Shown in pieces: positions 43,142 through 52,380 of a DNA stretch of 64,000 bases. The DNA lies in the NCBI RefSeq assembly GCF_002008225.1, contig NZ_MRDH01000003.1, forward strand, positions 1 through 64,000. The letters run 5' to 3'. The stretch is from Agrobacterium salinitolerans. GTDB taxonomy: Bacteria > Pseudomonadota > Alphaproteobacteria > Rhizobiales > Rhizobiaceae. The position numbers and the translations under genes were made by a program. Every line of letters starts with the position of its first letter. Positions within the stretch are counted from its first letter, which is position 1. Under the pieces are notes generated by a model. The model searched no databases and was not told where the DNA came from. It worked only from the letters and a program-made list of their open reading frames with translations.

Positions 43142-43681
43142 ATGAACAGGGTTGTTGTTGCTGTCGTGGCGAGTGTTATTATGCTCGCTTCGCAGGCGGG
43201 GATTGCTTTTGCCAAAGACGAGGACGTCAAGACCAAAACCGTGACGCTGGAGACCTTCTTCCGCAAGCCCGGTTATCCCATTCCGGAAAAAAACCTGCCT
43301 TCCACTCTCAAGAACGGCTATTCCGATCTGATCGTCAAATATGCCAAGCGTTACGGCGTTCCCACCAACCTGGCGCATGCCGTCGTTTCGGTGGAAAGCA
43401 AGTTCAACCCCAAGGCCCGCGGCAGCGCGGGCGAGGTCGGGCTGATGCAGATCAAGCCGGCTACGGCGCGGATGATGGGCTATCGCGGCACGACCAAGGC
43501 GCTTTACGATCCCGAGACCAATATCCGCTGGGGCATGCAATATCTGGCGACGGCGCATCAGCTGGGCGGCGGTCAGGTGTGCGGCACGATCCTGCGTTAC
43601 AATGCCGGCCATGGCGCCACCCGCATGAACCCAGTCTCCAAGCGCTATTGTGGCAAGGTGCAGGCGTTGCTGGCCGGCTGA
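43142..43681 (+). CDS. Lytic transglycosylase, SLT domain
   Basis: A 179-residue exported enzyme with a signal peptide (about 1-25, ending IAFA). The SLT domain has SVESKFNPKARGSAGEVGLMQ split over about 95-115 and RYNAGHGATRMNP later, including the catalytic Glu. I prefer the ATG at 43142 because it gives a clean signal; the frame is open from 42998. It follows the amidase gene by about 250 bases on the same strand. Confidence 0.87.
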   Translation: MNRVVVAVVASVIMLASQAGIAFAKDEDVKTKTVTLETFFRKPGYPIPEKNLPSTLKNGYSDLIVKYAKRYGVPTNLAHAVVSVESKFNPKARGSAGEVGLMQIKPATARMMGYRGTTKALYDPETNIRWGMQYLATAHQLGGGQVCGTILRYNAGHGATRMNPVSKRYCGKVQALLAG

Positions 43682-43773
43682 GGCCGGTTTGCATTGCTTG
43701 TTAAATTGCGAAAAGCGATTCCGGTTCGGCCCGGCATGCTGTAGTCAGAAGCAAAGCTGATACGGAGCATGGC

Positions 43774-44961
43774 ATGCCGGATTTCAAATATATCGTCGTC
43801 GGGGCCGGAATGATGGGAGCGGCTGCGGCTCGACATCTCTCCGTACAAACGGATGGCGTGGCGCTGATCGGGCCGGGCGAACCCGCCGATCGCAAGACGC
43901 ATCAGGGTGTATTTTCAAGTCATTACGATGAGGCGCGCATCACCCGCGGGTTTGACGGCGATCCGGTCTGGGCGGAGCTGGCGCAACGCTCCATCCGCCG
44001 TTATGCGGAGATCGAGGCCAAAAGCGGCATTCGCTTTTTTACCGAAGCAGGCTGTCTGTTCACCGGCAACGGTAAGGGTCTTGCGGGAGATTATGTCTCG
44101 CGCGCCCTTTCATCGGCGGACCGTCTCGGTCTTGGTGTAGAGACACTCGGCAGCGATGCGCTCGTTGACCGGTTTCCGATGTTCTCCCTGCCGGCGGATC
44201 ACGACGGTTATTTCGAGGCGCAGAATGCCGGCCACGTCAATCCACGCGCCCTGGTGAAGGCGCAGTGCGCCATTGCCGAGGTGCAGGGTGCGAAACTGCT
44301 GCGCGAGACGGCGGCGCATATTCGCGACACCTCCCATGGCGTAGAGGTTTCGACCCGCGACGGGGCCGTCCATACCGCTGAAAAGGTCATCGTGGCGGCC
44401 GGCGGTTTCACCAACATGGCGGAACTTCTGCCTTCTCCCGTCGATATGGCGGCCACGGGCCGCACCATCGTCTTTTTCGAGCTGGATGAGGCGCATCAGG
44501 CGTTGTTTGGGGCGATGCCCTCCACCATCGTGCTCGCGGAAACAGAGGACGACATCGTCTATATCCTGCCGCCGGTGCGTTATCCCGATGGCAAGGTCTA
44601 TCTGAAGATTGGCGGGGAGAGCGAGAAGGGCAGGCTTGAAACGCTCACTGACGCGATGGACTGGTTCCATTCGGACGGGACGCCTGATGAGGTGGAGTTT
44701 CTGAGAAAGCGGGCTTTATCCTTGATGCCGGAACTTGCCGGCTGCCCCGTCACGTCAGGCTCCTGTATCGCCTCCATCACCCGTAGCGGCTACCCCTATA
44801 TCGGCTATACGCAGTCCTCCAATATCGCGGTTCTGACCGGCGGCAATTTCGTCTCCGCCAAGTCTTCGGACGAGATCGGACGGCTTGGTGCTGCGCTGCT
44901 TTTGAACGGCCAGCTGAGCGAGGATGAATTCGCCGCCGAAATGGCGCCGGTTTTCGTCTGA
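43774..44961 (+). CDS. FAD-dependent oxidoreductase (DAO family), copy 1
   Basis: A 395-residue flavoprotein of the DAO family (sarcosine or N-methyl amino acid oxidase-like). The dinucleotide motif VVGAGMMGAAAARHL is at residues 8-22. The C-terminal region holds TRSGYPYIGYTQ and NFVSAKSSDEIGRLG. It probably oxidises a secondary or primary amine of an amino acid derivative. The next gene is a close paralogue in the same orientation. GGAG stands before the ATG. The substrate is unknown. Confidence 0.85.
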   Translation: MPDFKYIVVGAGMMGAAAARHLSVQTDGVALIGPGEPADRKTHQGVFSSHYDEARITRGFDGDPVWAELAQRSIRRYAEIEAKSGIRFFTEAGCLFTGNGKGLAGDYVSRALSSADRLGLGVETLGSDALVDRFPMFSLPADHDGYFEAQNAGHVNPRALVKAQCAIAEVQGAKLLRETAAHIRDTSHGVEVSTRDGAVHTAEKVIVAAGGFTNMAELLPSPVDMAATGRTIVFFELDEAHQALFGAMPSTIVLAETEDDIVYILPPVRYPDGKVYLKIGGESEKGRLETLTDAMDWFHSDGTPDEVEFLRKRALSLMPELAGCPVTSGSCIASITRSGYPYIGYTQSSNIAVLTGGNFVSAKSSDEIGRLGAALLLNGQLSEDEFAAEMAPVFV

Positions 44962-45020
44962 CAATCAGCAACGAAGCAGCTACAAGGTTGCGACGAAAAT
45001 GAGCGGGTGAAGAGGCCGGC

Positions 45021-46211
45021 ATGTCGGGACATTTCAACTATATCGTCGTGGGTCGCGGCATGATGGGTGCCGCCGCCGCCCGCCATTTGGCCGAAACGGT
45101 GAATGGCGTCGCGCTCATCGGTCCCGGCGAACCTGCCGACATCAACTCACATAAGGGCGTTTTCGCCAGTCACTATGACGAGGCGCGGATTACCCGCACC
45201 ATCGATGGCGATGCCGACTGGGCGTTGCTCGCCAACCGTTCGATCGCGCGTTATGCCGATATTGCCGCACGCAGCGGTGTCGAGTTTTATGCGCCGGTCG
45301 GCTGCCTGATGGTGGGGCCGCAGCGGGGCGGTGCGAATCCTTTTGTCGATGATGTCCTCAAGGCAGCGGCTCGGCTCGGCGTTTCCACGGAACTGCTTGA
45401 TGACCAGAGCCTGAAAAGCCGCTTTCCCTATTTCTCCTTCGAACAGGGTTGCGAAGGTGTATTCGAAAAGGACAATGCCGGTTACGTCAACCCGCGCGCG
45501 CTGGTGAAAGCGCAGGCTATCCTCGCGGAAAAGGCTGGCGTTACGCTGATCGACGATATCGTCGTCTCGACGCGGGAAGAGCGTGGCCGGGCCTCGGTGC
45601 AGACGGTTTCTGGCGCGGTTTATACCGCAGACCGGGTGCTGGTGGCGGCCGGTGGCTTCTCCATCACCAGGGATTTGCTGCCGCAGCCTGTCGGGCTTGA
45701 TGTTTATGCCCGCACCGTCGCTTTCTTCGAGATAGATGAGGGCGATCTCGCTCAATATGCAGACATGCCGTCTCTCATCTATGAGCCGCGTGATACCACG
45801 AAACATATCTATCTCCTGCCGCCGGTGCGGTATCCCGACGGCAAATTTTACCTGAAGATCGGCGGCGATCCCGACGACAAGAGGGTCAGCAGTGACCCGG
45901 AAATCCGCGAATGGTTCCGCTCCGGCGGACGCGAAAGCGTGCGTGACCATCTTTCGGAGATCGTGGGCAGGCTGGTGCCTTCCATTGATCGCTCGCGCAT
46001 CTCGATGGCCGCCTGCGTCGTCTCCAAAACGCAGAGCGGCTATCCGGCCATCGGCTTCACCGCCTCGCCGAAGATTGCGGTTCTGACCGGCGGTAACGGC
46101 ACGGCGGCCAAGAGTTCCGATGAGATCGGGCGGCTGGGTGCCCTGCTGCTGCGGGACGGGCAAATCGCCGACGGTGCCTTCTCGACGGATTTCAAACCCG
46201 CATTTCTTTGA
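45021..46211 (+). CDS. FAD-dependent oxidoreductase (DAO family), copy 2
   Basis: A 396-residue paralogue of the 43774-44961 product, beginning with VVGRGMMGAAAARHL and keeping SHYDEARITR and GNGTAAKSSDEIGRLG. The glycine motif has Arg in place of Ala (GRGMMG), still compatible with FAD binding. The 59-base gap and matched order point to a tandem duplication followed by divergence. Two related substrates or a heteromeric pair are possible. AGAGG precedes the ATG. Confidence 0.85.
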   Translation: MSGHFNYIVVGRGMMGAAAARHLAETVNGVALIGPGEPADINSHKGVFASHYDEARITRTIDGDADWALLANRSIARYADIAARSGVEFYAPVGCLMVGPQRGGANPFVDDVLKAAARLGVSTELLDDQSLKSRFPYFSFEQGCEGVFEKDNAGYVNPRALVKAQAILAEKAGVTLIDDIVVSTREERGRASVQTVSGAVYTADRVLVAAGGFSITRDLLPQPVGLDVYARTVAFFEIDEGDLAQYADMPSLIYEPRDTTKHIYLLPPVRYPDGKFYLKIGGDPDDKRVSSDPEIREWFRSGGRESVRDHLSEIVGRLVPSIDRSRISMAACVVSKTQSGYPAIGFTASPKIAVLTGGNGTAAKSSDEIGRLGALLLRDGQIADGAFSTDFKPAFL

Positions 46212-46266
46212 TCTTGGCCGTCGCTTTTCGGTGGCTTTCGCTGCGGAACATGGTTATGCAGCCCAA

Positions 46267-46667
46267 GCCAGTTGGCCGGGCAGCCGCGCTTTACCAATGT
46301 CGAAAGACGGTAAGGTGAGGAAAGTCCGGGCTCCACGGAAATACGGTGCCGGATAACGTCCGGCGGGGGCGACCCCAGGGAAAGTGCCACAGAGAGCAAA
46401 CCGCCATGCACCCGCATGGTAAGGGTGAAAGGGTGGGGTAAGAGCCCACCGCGCTTCTGGTAACAGCGGCGGCAAGGTAAACCCCACCGGGAGCAAGACC
46501 GAATAGGGATGACACGGGATGGGCGAAAGCCCGTTCACAGCCGGTTTCCAGGCCCGTCATCCGGGTGGGTTGCGCGAGGCGGCATGCAAATGCCGTCCCA
46601 GATGAATGGCTGCCACGTTCCGGGTCAAACCGGAGCCATACAGAACCCGGCTTACAGGCCAACTGGC
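46267..46667 (+). ncRNA. rnpB: RNase P RNA, bacterial class A
   Basis: The 401-base segment folds with GCCAGTTGGCC at its start pairing to GGCCAACTGGC at its end. The conserved GAGGAAAGTCCGGGCTCC is near the 5' end, AGGGTGAAAGGGTGGGGTAAGAGC in the middle (here only described, in two overlapping parts) and GACACGGGATGGGC later. RNase P RNA removes the 5' leaders of pre-tRNAs. It lies just after the FAD oxidoreductase pair and before the dcw leader. Confidence 0.93.
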
Positions 46668-46793
46668 GAATTTTCCTTTTCCGTCTTCGACGTGAAACTT
46701 CTAAAAAATCTCATCATCATATTGTTTTTAAACCGGAAAATTATCGGTTTAAGACAATTTTTGTGCCGGTAAACCGCCGTCTTCGCGCACAAA

Positions 46794-46819
46794 GTAAACC
46801 ATTCGTTAAACTTAACGGC
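46794..46819 (+). promoter_or_regulatory. 26-base element shared with the ddl leader
   Basis: GTAAACCATTCGTTAAACTT and the six following bases resemble positions 63825-63850 with five mismatches. Each also approximates TTAA-N7-TTAAC, the CtrA consensus, imperfectly. Its function is unknown. Confidence 0.4.
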
Positions 46820-46861
46820 TTATGAATTTCCGATGCGAAGTCGGTATCGTGCCGGCTTCAT

Positions 46862-46895
46862 CCCATTGACGCCCATAGTGTCCCATGGTATCCCA
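46862..46895. promoter_or_regulatory. Four MraZ boxes with 10-base spacing
   Basis: CCCA occurs at 46862, 46872, 46882 and 46892, which reads as TGGG repeats on the opposite strand. A period of ten bases is the arrangement bound by the MraZ oligomer. MraZ, encoded downstream at 47072, would repress its own operon here. Confidence 0.75.
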
Positions 46896-47071
46896 AATGC
46901 ACACCACATTGGGTCGTGTTTTTGACCCGCAATCGCTGAAACGTTCGAGGAGCCTGCAAGGGGCTGCTGCAGGGCATGTCGCCCTGGCGCTTGGCGATGT
47001 GTCGTGCGTACCGGTGTCGGCTGCGGAGCGGATGAATCGCTTTGGGGCATGCGGTTTTGGCGAGTTGAGTA

Positions 47072-47512
47072 ATGGACCGCTTTTTATCGAACGTGACGAA
47101 CAGGATCGACGCCAAGGGGCGCGTTTCGGTTCCGTCTCCGTTTCGTTCGGTGCTGGTGAAGCGCGGCATTCAGGAGCTTTATTGTCTCCAGGATTTTGCG
47201 TTTCCGGCAATCAGCGTCGGCGGTCCGGATCTGCTGGAGCGCTACGAGCGGCAGATTGCGTCCATGGATGCCTTCTCGCCGCAGGCAAACGCAATGTCGC
47301 TGCTGGTTCACGGCGGCGGTGTTTTCATGAAGCTCGACCAGGAAGGTCGATTGATGGTGACGGATTTTGTGCGGGAATTTACCGGCATCTCCACCGAGGT
47401 CACCTTCGTCGGGCGGGCGGATCATTTTCAGCTTTGGCAACCGGATGCGTTTTTGGCGGCGCAGGCGGAAGCAAGAGCGGGGCGCGGTTTTTCGGCTGCT
47501 CGCCCCGCCTAG
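47072..47512 (+). CDS. mraZ: Transcriptional regulator MraZ
   Basis: A 146-residue AbrB-like DNA-binding protein with two MraZ domains. The N-terminus [18 protein letters not shown] and the repeated VPSPFR and [10 protein letters not shown] segments match. It heads the division and cell wall operon and represses it via the TGGG array upstream. The C-terminus is rich in Ala and Arg. The start lacks a strong Shine-Dalgarno sequence. Confidence 0.93.
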   Translation: MDRFLSNVTNRIDAKGRVSVPSPFRSVLVKRGIQELYCLQDFAFPAISVGGPDLLERYERQIASMDAFSPQANAMSLLVHGGGVFMKLDQEGRLMVTDFVREFTGISTEVTFVGRADHFQLWQPDAFLAAQAEARAGRGFSAARPA

Positions 47513-47526
47513 GACGGGGACAGTCA

Positions 47527-48552
47527 ATGGCGGCGAATTCTGGCGGACGATCTTCTGATGCCGATGGCGGACCTCAGCGCCATATTCCTGTGCTGCTTCG
47601 GGAAGTCATCACCGCGCTTGAACCCGCCCCCGGCAAGGTCATTCTGGATGGCACTTTCGGTGCCGGCGGCTACACCCAGGCCATTCTCGATCAGGGCGCA
47701 AATGTCATCGCGCTGGACCGTGATCCCACCGCGATCGCCGGTGGCCAGGCGATGGTTGCGGCCAATGGCGGCAGGCTTTCGCTTATTCAATCGCAATTTT
47801 CCGATCTCGCAAAACATGCGCCCGAAAGCGGCCTCGATGGCGTCGTTCTCGATATTGGCGTGTCCTCCATGCAGATCGATGAGGCCGAACGCGGTTTCTC
47901 CTTTCAGAAGAACGGCCCTCTCGACATGCGCATGTCGGGTTCCGGCGTTTCTGCCGCCGATGTCGTCAATCGTGCGAAGGTCGGCGATCTCATTCGCATT
48001 TTCGGTTTTCTCGGTGAAGAAAAGCAGCCGGGTCGCATCGCCCGCGCCATCGAGAAAAAGCGGGCGGAAGAGCCTTTCCGCACCACCCGCGATCTGGCGG
48101 GCCTGATCGAGATCGTCACGCCGCGAAAAGCCAAAGACAAGATTCATCCGGCAACGCGGGTGTTCCAGGCGCTGCGTGTTTTCGTCAATGACGAGCTGGG
48201 CGAACTGGCGCAGGCCTTGTTTGCCGCCGAGCAAGTTCTGAAGCCCGGCGGCCGGCTGGTCGTCGTTACCTTCCATTCTTTGGAAGACCGTATCGTCAAA
48301 AAATTCTTCTCCGACCGTTCGGGCAAGGCCGCCGGTTCGAGGCATCTGCCGATGGTGGAGGACAAGCCCGCCATTTTCGAGAATATCGGCAAGCCGATGA
48401 TCGCCGCCAGCGACGAGGAGGCGGAGCTTAATCCGCGGGCCCGTTCGGCCAAGCTTCGTGCGGGCCTGCGCACCACGGCACCGGCGCGTGCTGCAGATTT
48501 CTCGATTTTCGAGCTTCCCGATCTCGCCAGCCTTGAAAAGATGGGAGGCTGA
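47527..48552 (+). CDS. rsmH: 16S rRNA (cytosine(1402)-N4)-methyltransferase RsmH
   Basis: A 341-residue methyltransferase (formerly MraW) that adds the N4 methyl group to C1402 in the decoding centre. [10 protein letters not shown] near the N-terminus, [10 protein letters not shown] and ALDRDPTAI are the SAM-binding signs. [15 protein letters not shown] is the catalytic C-terminal motif. The ATG at 47527 is 14 bases after mraZ; the open frame runs far upstream in the mraZ region without coding reason. Confidence 0.93.
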   Translation: MAANSGGRSSDADGGPQRHIPVLLREVITALEPAPGKVILDGTFGAGGYTQAILDQGANVIALDRDPTAIAGGQAMVAANGGRLSLIQSQFSDLAKHAPESGLDGVVLDIGVSSMQIDEAERGFSFQKNGPLDMRMSGSGVSAADVVNRAKVGDLIRIFGFLGEEKQPGRIARAIEKKRAEEPFRTTRDLAGLIEIVTPRKAKDKIHPATRVFQALRVFVNDELGELAQALFAAEQVLKPGGRLVVVTFHSLEDRIVKKFFSDRSGKAAGSRHLPMVEDKPAIFENIGKPMIAASDEEAELNPRARSAKLRAGLRTTAPARAADFSIFELPDLASLEKMGG

Positions 48553-48553
48553 T

Positions 48554-49111
48554 ATGCTGCGCACTTTCGATGTCATCTTGATGGGGGTCATGGTCGCTGC
48601 GGCGGTCGTGACCTATTCGATCAAGCACAAGGCCGATCTGAAGCTTGAAGAGGTCCGCAAGCTGGAGGCCGAGATCAAGCTTGAGAAAGATACGATTGAT
48701 CTCCTGCGGGCCGACTGGGCGCTGCTGACGCAGCCGAACCGTTTGCACCGGCTCGTGAATGCCTATCAGGACGAACTTGGTCTTTCGCCGACCCTGCCGA
48801 CGCAATTGGCACAGCCGCGTGAACTGCCGATGCTGCGCTCGCAATTGCCTCAGCCGCCCGAGCCTGAAGGAATGAGCGTCGAGGATGTCATCGCCGCCGC
48901 TGTCAATGGCTCGAAGCCGGGGGCCACGCTGGGTGGCGCTTCCAAGCCCAAATCGCCGCCCGCGGGCCAGATTGCCGTAAACGGCGTTCCAGTGCCCACG
49001 CCCCGTGCGCGCGTTTCACGTCCGGCGCCGGCGCCTGTGCCGGTCGCTTCCGCCGCCGGCGATGAATCCGGCGATATGGATGAAACCATAACAGGATCGG
49101 TGAACCGCTGA
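48554..49111 (+). CDS. ftsL: Cell division protein FtsL-like, with long Pro-rich tail
   Basis: A 185-residue protein. One membrane helix (about 5-22) and a following heptad-rich coiled coil (about 26-60) are the FtsL layout. Usual FtsL is around 90-120 residues; here the C-terminal 90 residues are rich in Pro, Ala and Gly. FtsL forms the FtsQLB complex that activates FtsWI. The gene starts one base after rsmH and its stop overlaps the ftsI start. Identity rests on position and topology, as FtsL sequences diverge. Confidence 0.85.
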   Translation: MLRTFDVILMGVMVAAAVVTYSIKHKADLKLEEVRKLEAEIKLEKDTIDLLRADWALLTQPNRLHRLVNAYQDELGLSPTLPTQLAQPRELPMLRSQLPQPPEPEGMSVEDVIAAAVNGSKPGATLGGASKPKSPPAGQIAVNGVPVPTPRARVSRPAPAPVPVASAAGDESGDMDETITGSVNR

Positions 49112-50853
49112 TGTCTTTTCTCTCCCGCGTCATGGTTTTGAAGAGCAAGGCTCATTTTTCAGCCAGCACCACCGGTATCCATACCGACCATGCGGCGTTT
49201 GAAGGCGCGCGCAAGAAGCGCGCGGCGCAGGCAAAAAGCCGCGTCGGCCTTCTCATTTTTGGCTTCGTCGCATTTTACGCCGTCGTCGGCGGTCGTCTCG
49301 TGCAATATGGCATGGCGGAACAGGAAACGGTATCGAGCATCGCGCCCGCAGACCGGCTGATGGCGTCGCGTCCCGATCTTCTCGACCGCAACGGCGAGGT
49401 GTTGGCCACCGATATTCGCACCGTCTCGCTGTTTGCCGAGCCGCATCGCATTGTCGATATCGACGAGGCCATCGAGAAGCTGCGCACCGTCCTGCCGGAT
49501 CTCGACCAGCGCAGCACCTATCAGAAGCTTACCTCCAACTCGCGTTTCCAGTGGCTGCGCCGCCAATTGACGCCGAAGCAGCAGAGCCAGATCCTGGCGC
49601 TCGGCATTCCCGGCATCGGCTTCCGCCCGGAAAAGCGCCGTTTTTATCCCGGCGGGCCGACTGCCGCCCATGTCGTCGGCCACGTCAATATCGACAATCG
49701 CGGCGTTGCCGGCATGGAACGTTACGTCGATAGCCAGGGCCTGGCCGATCTGACGGCGCTCGGCATGACCAGCGACCAGCCGCTGGAGCCGGTGAAGCTT
49801 TCGATAGATCTGCGCGTGCAGTCCATCGTGCGTGAAGTTGTAACCGCCGCCATTGCCAAATTTCGTGCGATCGGCGCAGGCGCTGTGGTTCTGGATGTGC
49901 ATACTGGCGAGGTTCTCGCCATGGCCTCCGTGCCGGATTACGATCCGAACAACCCGGCCGAAGGCGCCAAGGAAGGCTGGCTCAACCGCATGTCGAACGG
50001 CACGTTCGAGATGGGTTCCACCTTCAAGTCCTTCACCATTGCCATGGGCCTCGATTCGGGCCGTGTCCATCTCGGTGACACTTTCGATGCGCGTTATCCG
50101 ATCCGCATCGGCGGCTTCACCATCAAGGACTTCCACGGCAAGGGCCGCATGCTCTCGGTGCCGGAAATCTTTCAGTATTCGTCCAACATCGGTACGGCGA
50201 AAATCGCCGACACTGTTGGCACCGAAGGCCACAAGGAATTCCTGACGCGGCTTGGTCTTCTCACCCGCATGCACACCGAACTGCCAGAAGTGGCGATGCC
50301 ATCGCAGCCGCGCGAATGGAAGAAGATCAATTCCATCACCATTTCCTTCGGCCATGGCGTTTCCACGACGCCGTTGCAGACGGCGGTTGCCGGTGCGGCA
50401 CTCGTCAATGGCGGTAAACTGATCGAACCGACCTTCCTGCCGCGCACCCGTGAACAGGCGGATCAGGTGGCAAAGCAGGTGTTGAAGCCTGGCGCCAGCA
50501 AGGATATGCGCTTCCTCTTCGAATGGAACGGCGTCAACGGTTCCGGCCGCAATGCGCGTGTCGATGGTTTCAACGTCGGCGGCAAGACCGGTACGGCCGA
50601 CAAGGTCGTCAACGGCCGCTACGTGCACGACAAGAACTTCAACGCCTTCCTGTCGGCCTTTCCAATGGACGATCCGCAATATGTCGTGCTGTCGTTCATC
50701 GACGAGCCGAAGACGGACAAGGGCAATGGCGCGGCGCTCGCCGGCACGTCTGCAGCCCCGATGGTGCACGATATCATCAGTCGCACGGCGGCCGTACTGG
50801 GCGTGAAGCCGAAGTTCGGCAAGGATGGCTCGGCCTTGCTCGTGTCTTATTGA
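49111..50853 (+). CDS. ftsI: Penicillin-binding protein FtsI (PBP3), septal transpeptidase
   Basis: A 580-residue class B penicillin-binding protein. An N-terminal membrane helix near residues 45-62 is followed by a PBP dimer domain. The transpeptidase has the active-site STFK (303-306), the SSN motif (357-359) and KTG (492-494). It cross-links septal murein in partnership with FtsW and FtsL. The start codon overlaps the ftsL stop by one base. Confidence 0.94.
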   Translation: MSFLSRVMVLKSKAHFSASTTGIHTDHAAFEGARKKRAAQAKSRVGLLIFGFVAFYAVVGGRLVQYGMAEQETVSSIAPADRLMASRPDLLDRNGEVLATDIRTVSLFAEPHRIVDIDEAIEKLRTVLPDLDQRSTYQKLTSNSRFQWLRRQLTPKQQSQILALGIPGIGFRPEKRRFYPGGPTAAHVVGHVNIDNRGVAGMERYVDSQGLADLTALGMTSDQPLEPVKLSIDLRVQSIVREVVTAAIAKFRAIGAGAVVLDVHTGEVLAMASVPDYDPNNPAEGAKEGWLNRMSNGTFEMGSTFKSFTIAMGLDSGRVHLGDTFDARYPIRIGGFTIKDFHGKGRMLSVPEIFQYSSNIGTAKIADTVGTEGHKEFLTRLGLLTRMHTELPEVAMPSQPREWKKINSITISFGHGVSTTPLQTAVAGAALVNGGKLIEPTFLPRTREQADQVAKQVLKPGASKDMRFLFEWNGVNGSGRNARVDGFNVGGKTGTADKVVNGRYVHDKNFNAFLSAFPMDDPQYVVLSFIDEPKTDKGNGAALAGTSAAPMVHDIISRTAAVLGVKPKFGKDGSALLVSY

Positions 50854-50910
50854 TTGTTAGCTTATGATGTTCCGGCGATTCGCGCCGGGGGGACAAGACG
50901 GACACAGTCG

Positions 50911-52380
50911 ATGAATTTGCGAGATATATCCGGAAATGCGTTTCCGGAATTGAAGGAATTGCTCCTGTCTGAGATCGGGGCGATTGAAATCGGGGGGATC
51001 ACCGCAGACAGCCGCAAGGCTGCGCCGGGCAGCCTGTTCGTTGCGGTTTCTGGCACCAAGGCCGATGGTACGACCTATGTGAAGGACGCGGTTGCCAAGG
51101 GGGCCGTTGCCGTTGTTTCCGGGCACGCGGTGGAAGCCGACGTGCCGGTTCTGGTCGTCACCGATCCACGCCTTTATCTCTCCCATGCCGCTTCCCGCTT
51201 TTATGGAAAACAACCGGAAATAATGGTCGCCGTTACCGGTACCGCAGGAAAGACCTCGGTTGCTTCCTTTGTACGGCAAATCTGGGCTTTCGCCGGCCAT
51301 GCCGCAGCCCAGATCGGCACGACCGGCATCATTGCTCCTGGCCGCGAGGATTACGGCGCGCTGACGACGCCCGATCCGGTGACGCTGCATGCGCTTCTGG
51401 CCGAGCTTGCGGACGAGGGCGTCACCCATGCTGCGATGGAAGCGTCCAGCCACGGTCTTGACCAGCGCCGCCTTGATGGCGTCCACCTGTCTGCCGCCGG
51501 CTTCACCAATCTTGGCCGCGATCACATGGATTACCATCCGACCGTCGAGGATTACATGGCCGCGAAGATGCGGCTTTTCGATACGCTGATGGAAAAAGGG
51601 GCTCCCGCCGTGATCTTCGCCGACGACCCATGGTCGGACAAGGCGATCCGGGCAGCGCAGGAAGCAGGTCTCGATGTCCGCACCGTCGGTCGCAACGGCC
51701 AGTATCTCACTTTGAAGCGCGTCGAGCATTTCCGCCACAAGCAGATGGTCGAAGTGCATCATGACGGTGTCATCCATGAAGTCGACATCCCGCTCGCGGG
51801 TGATTTCCAGGTGGCCAACGCGTTGGTCGCCGCCGGTCTCGCCATGTCCACGGGTGTTCCCGCGGCAACGGCGCTGAAGGCGCTTGAAAAGCTGATCGGC
51901 GCCGCCGGTCGTTTGGAACTCGTGGGCCAGACGAAGAACGGCGCGCTTGCCTATGTGGATTACGCTCATAAGCCCGATGCGCTGGAGAACGTGCTGACCT
52001 CGGTGCGGCCCTTCACCTCCGGCCGCATCATCACCGTTTTCGGCTGCGGCGGTGACCGCGACAAGGGCAAACGCCCGATCATGGGCGAGGTGGCGACGCG
52101 GCTTTCCGACATCGTCATCGTCACCGACGACAATCCGCGTTCGGAAGATGCTGCAACGATCCGTTCCGAAGTCATGGCGGCAGCACCCGGCGCATTGGAA
52201 ATCGGCGACAGGGCGGACGCTATCCGCCATGCGGTGTCGCTGCTTTCGCATGGCGATACGCTGATTGTCGCAGGCAAGGGCCATGAAGAAGGGCAGATCG
52301 TCGGTTCCGTGACACTGCCTTTTTCCGATCATGAACAGGTGCGCGCTGCACTGGCAGGGCTGGAAGGATCGAAGATTTGA
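50911..52380 (+). CDS. murE: UDP-MurNAc-tripeptide synthetase MurE
   Basis: A 489-residue Mur ligase that adds meso-diaminopimelate to UDP-MurNAc-L-Ala-D-Glu. GTAGKTS binds ATP, and DDNPRSED contains the DNPR motif for meso-DAP specificity. I chose the ATG at 50911; the frame is open from 50854 but the upstream part reads into the ftsI-murE junction. The stop overlaps the murF TTG. Confidence 0.93.
   Translation: MNLRDISGNAFPELKELLLSEIGAIEIGGITADSRKAAPGSLFVAVSGTKADGTTYVKDAVAKGAVAVVSGHAVEADVPVLVVTDPRLYLSHAASRFYGKQPEIMVAVTGTAGKTSVASFVRQIWAFAGHAAAQIGTTGIIAPGREDYGALTTPDPVTLHALLAELADEGVTHAAMEASSHGLDQRRLDGVHLSAAGFTNLGRDHMDYHPTVEDYMAAKMRLFDTLMEKGAPAVIFADDPWSDKAIRAAQEAGLDVRTVGRNGQYLTLKRVEHFRHKQMVEVHHDGVIHEVDIPLAGDFQVANALVAAGLAMSTGVPAATALKALEKLIGAAGRLELVGQTKNGALAYVDYAHKPDALENVLTSVRPFTSGRIITVFGCGGDRDKGKRPIMGEVATRLSDIVIVTDDNPRSEDAATIRSEVMAAAPGALEIGDRADAIRHAVSLLSHGDTLIVAGKGHEEGQIVGSVTLPFSDHEQVRAALAGLEGSKI

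Larger units (their letters stand above)
46668..47071. other. dcw cluster leader region
   Basis: This 404-base region separates rnpB and mraZ. Its AT-rich first part (46670-46830) should hold the main dcw promoter and contains the 26-base element shared with the ddl leader. MraZ boxes follow at 46862-46895. The remaining 175 bases up to mraZ are a long transcribed leader with no clear gene. Confidence 0.6.

Noticed and set aside
46862..46895. CRISPR-like short direct repeats
   Set aside because: The repeat unit is only four bases with a 10-base period; MraZ boxes explain it better.
46885..47526. Upstream in-frame extension of rsmH across mraZ
   Set aside because: MraZ is clearly coded in another frame of the same strand; the extension is Gly/Arg/Ser-rich and lacks homology.
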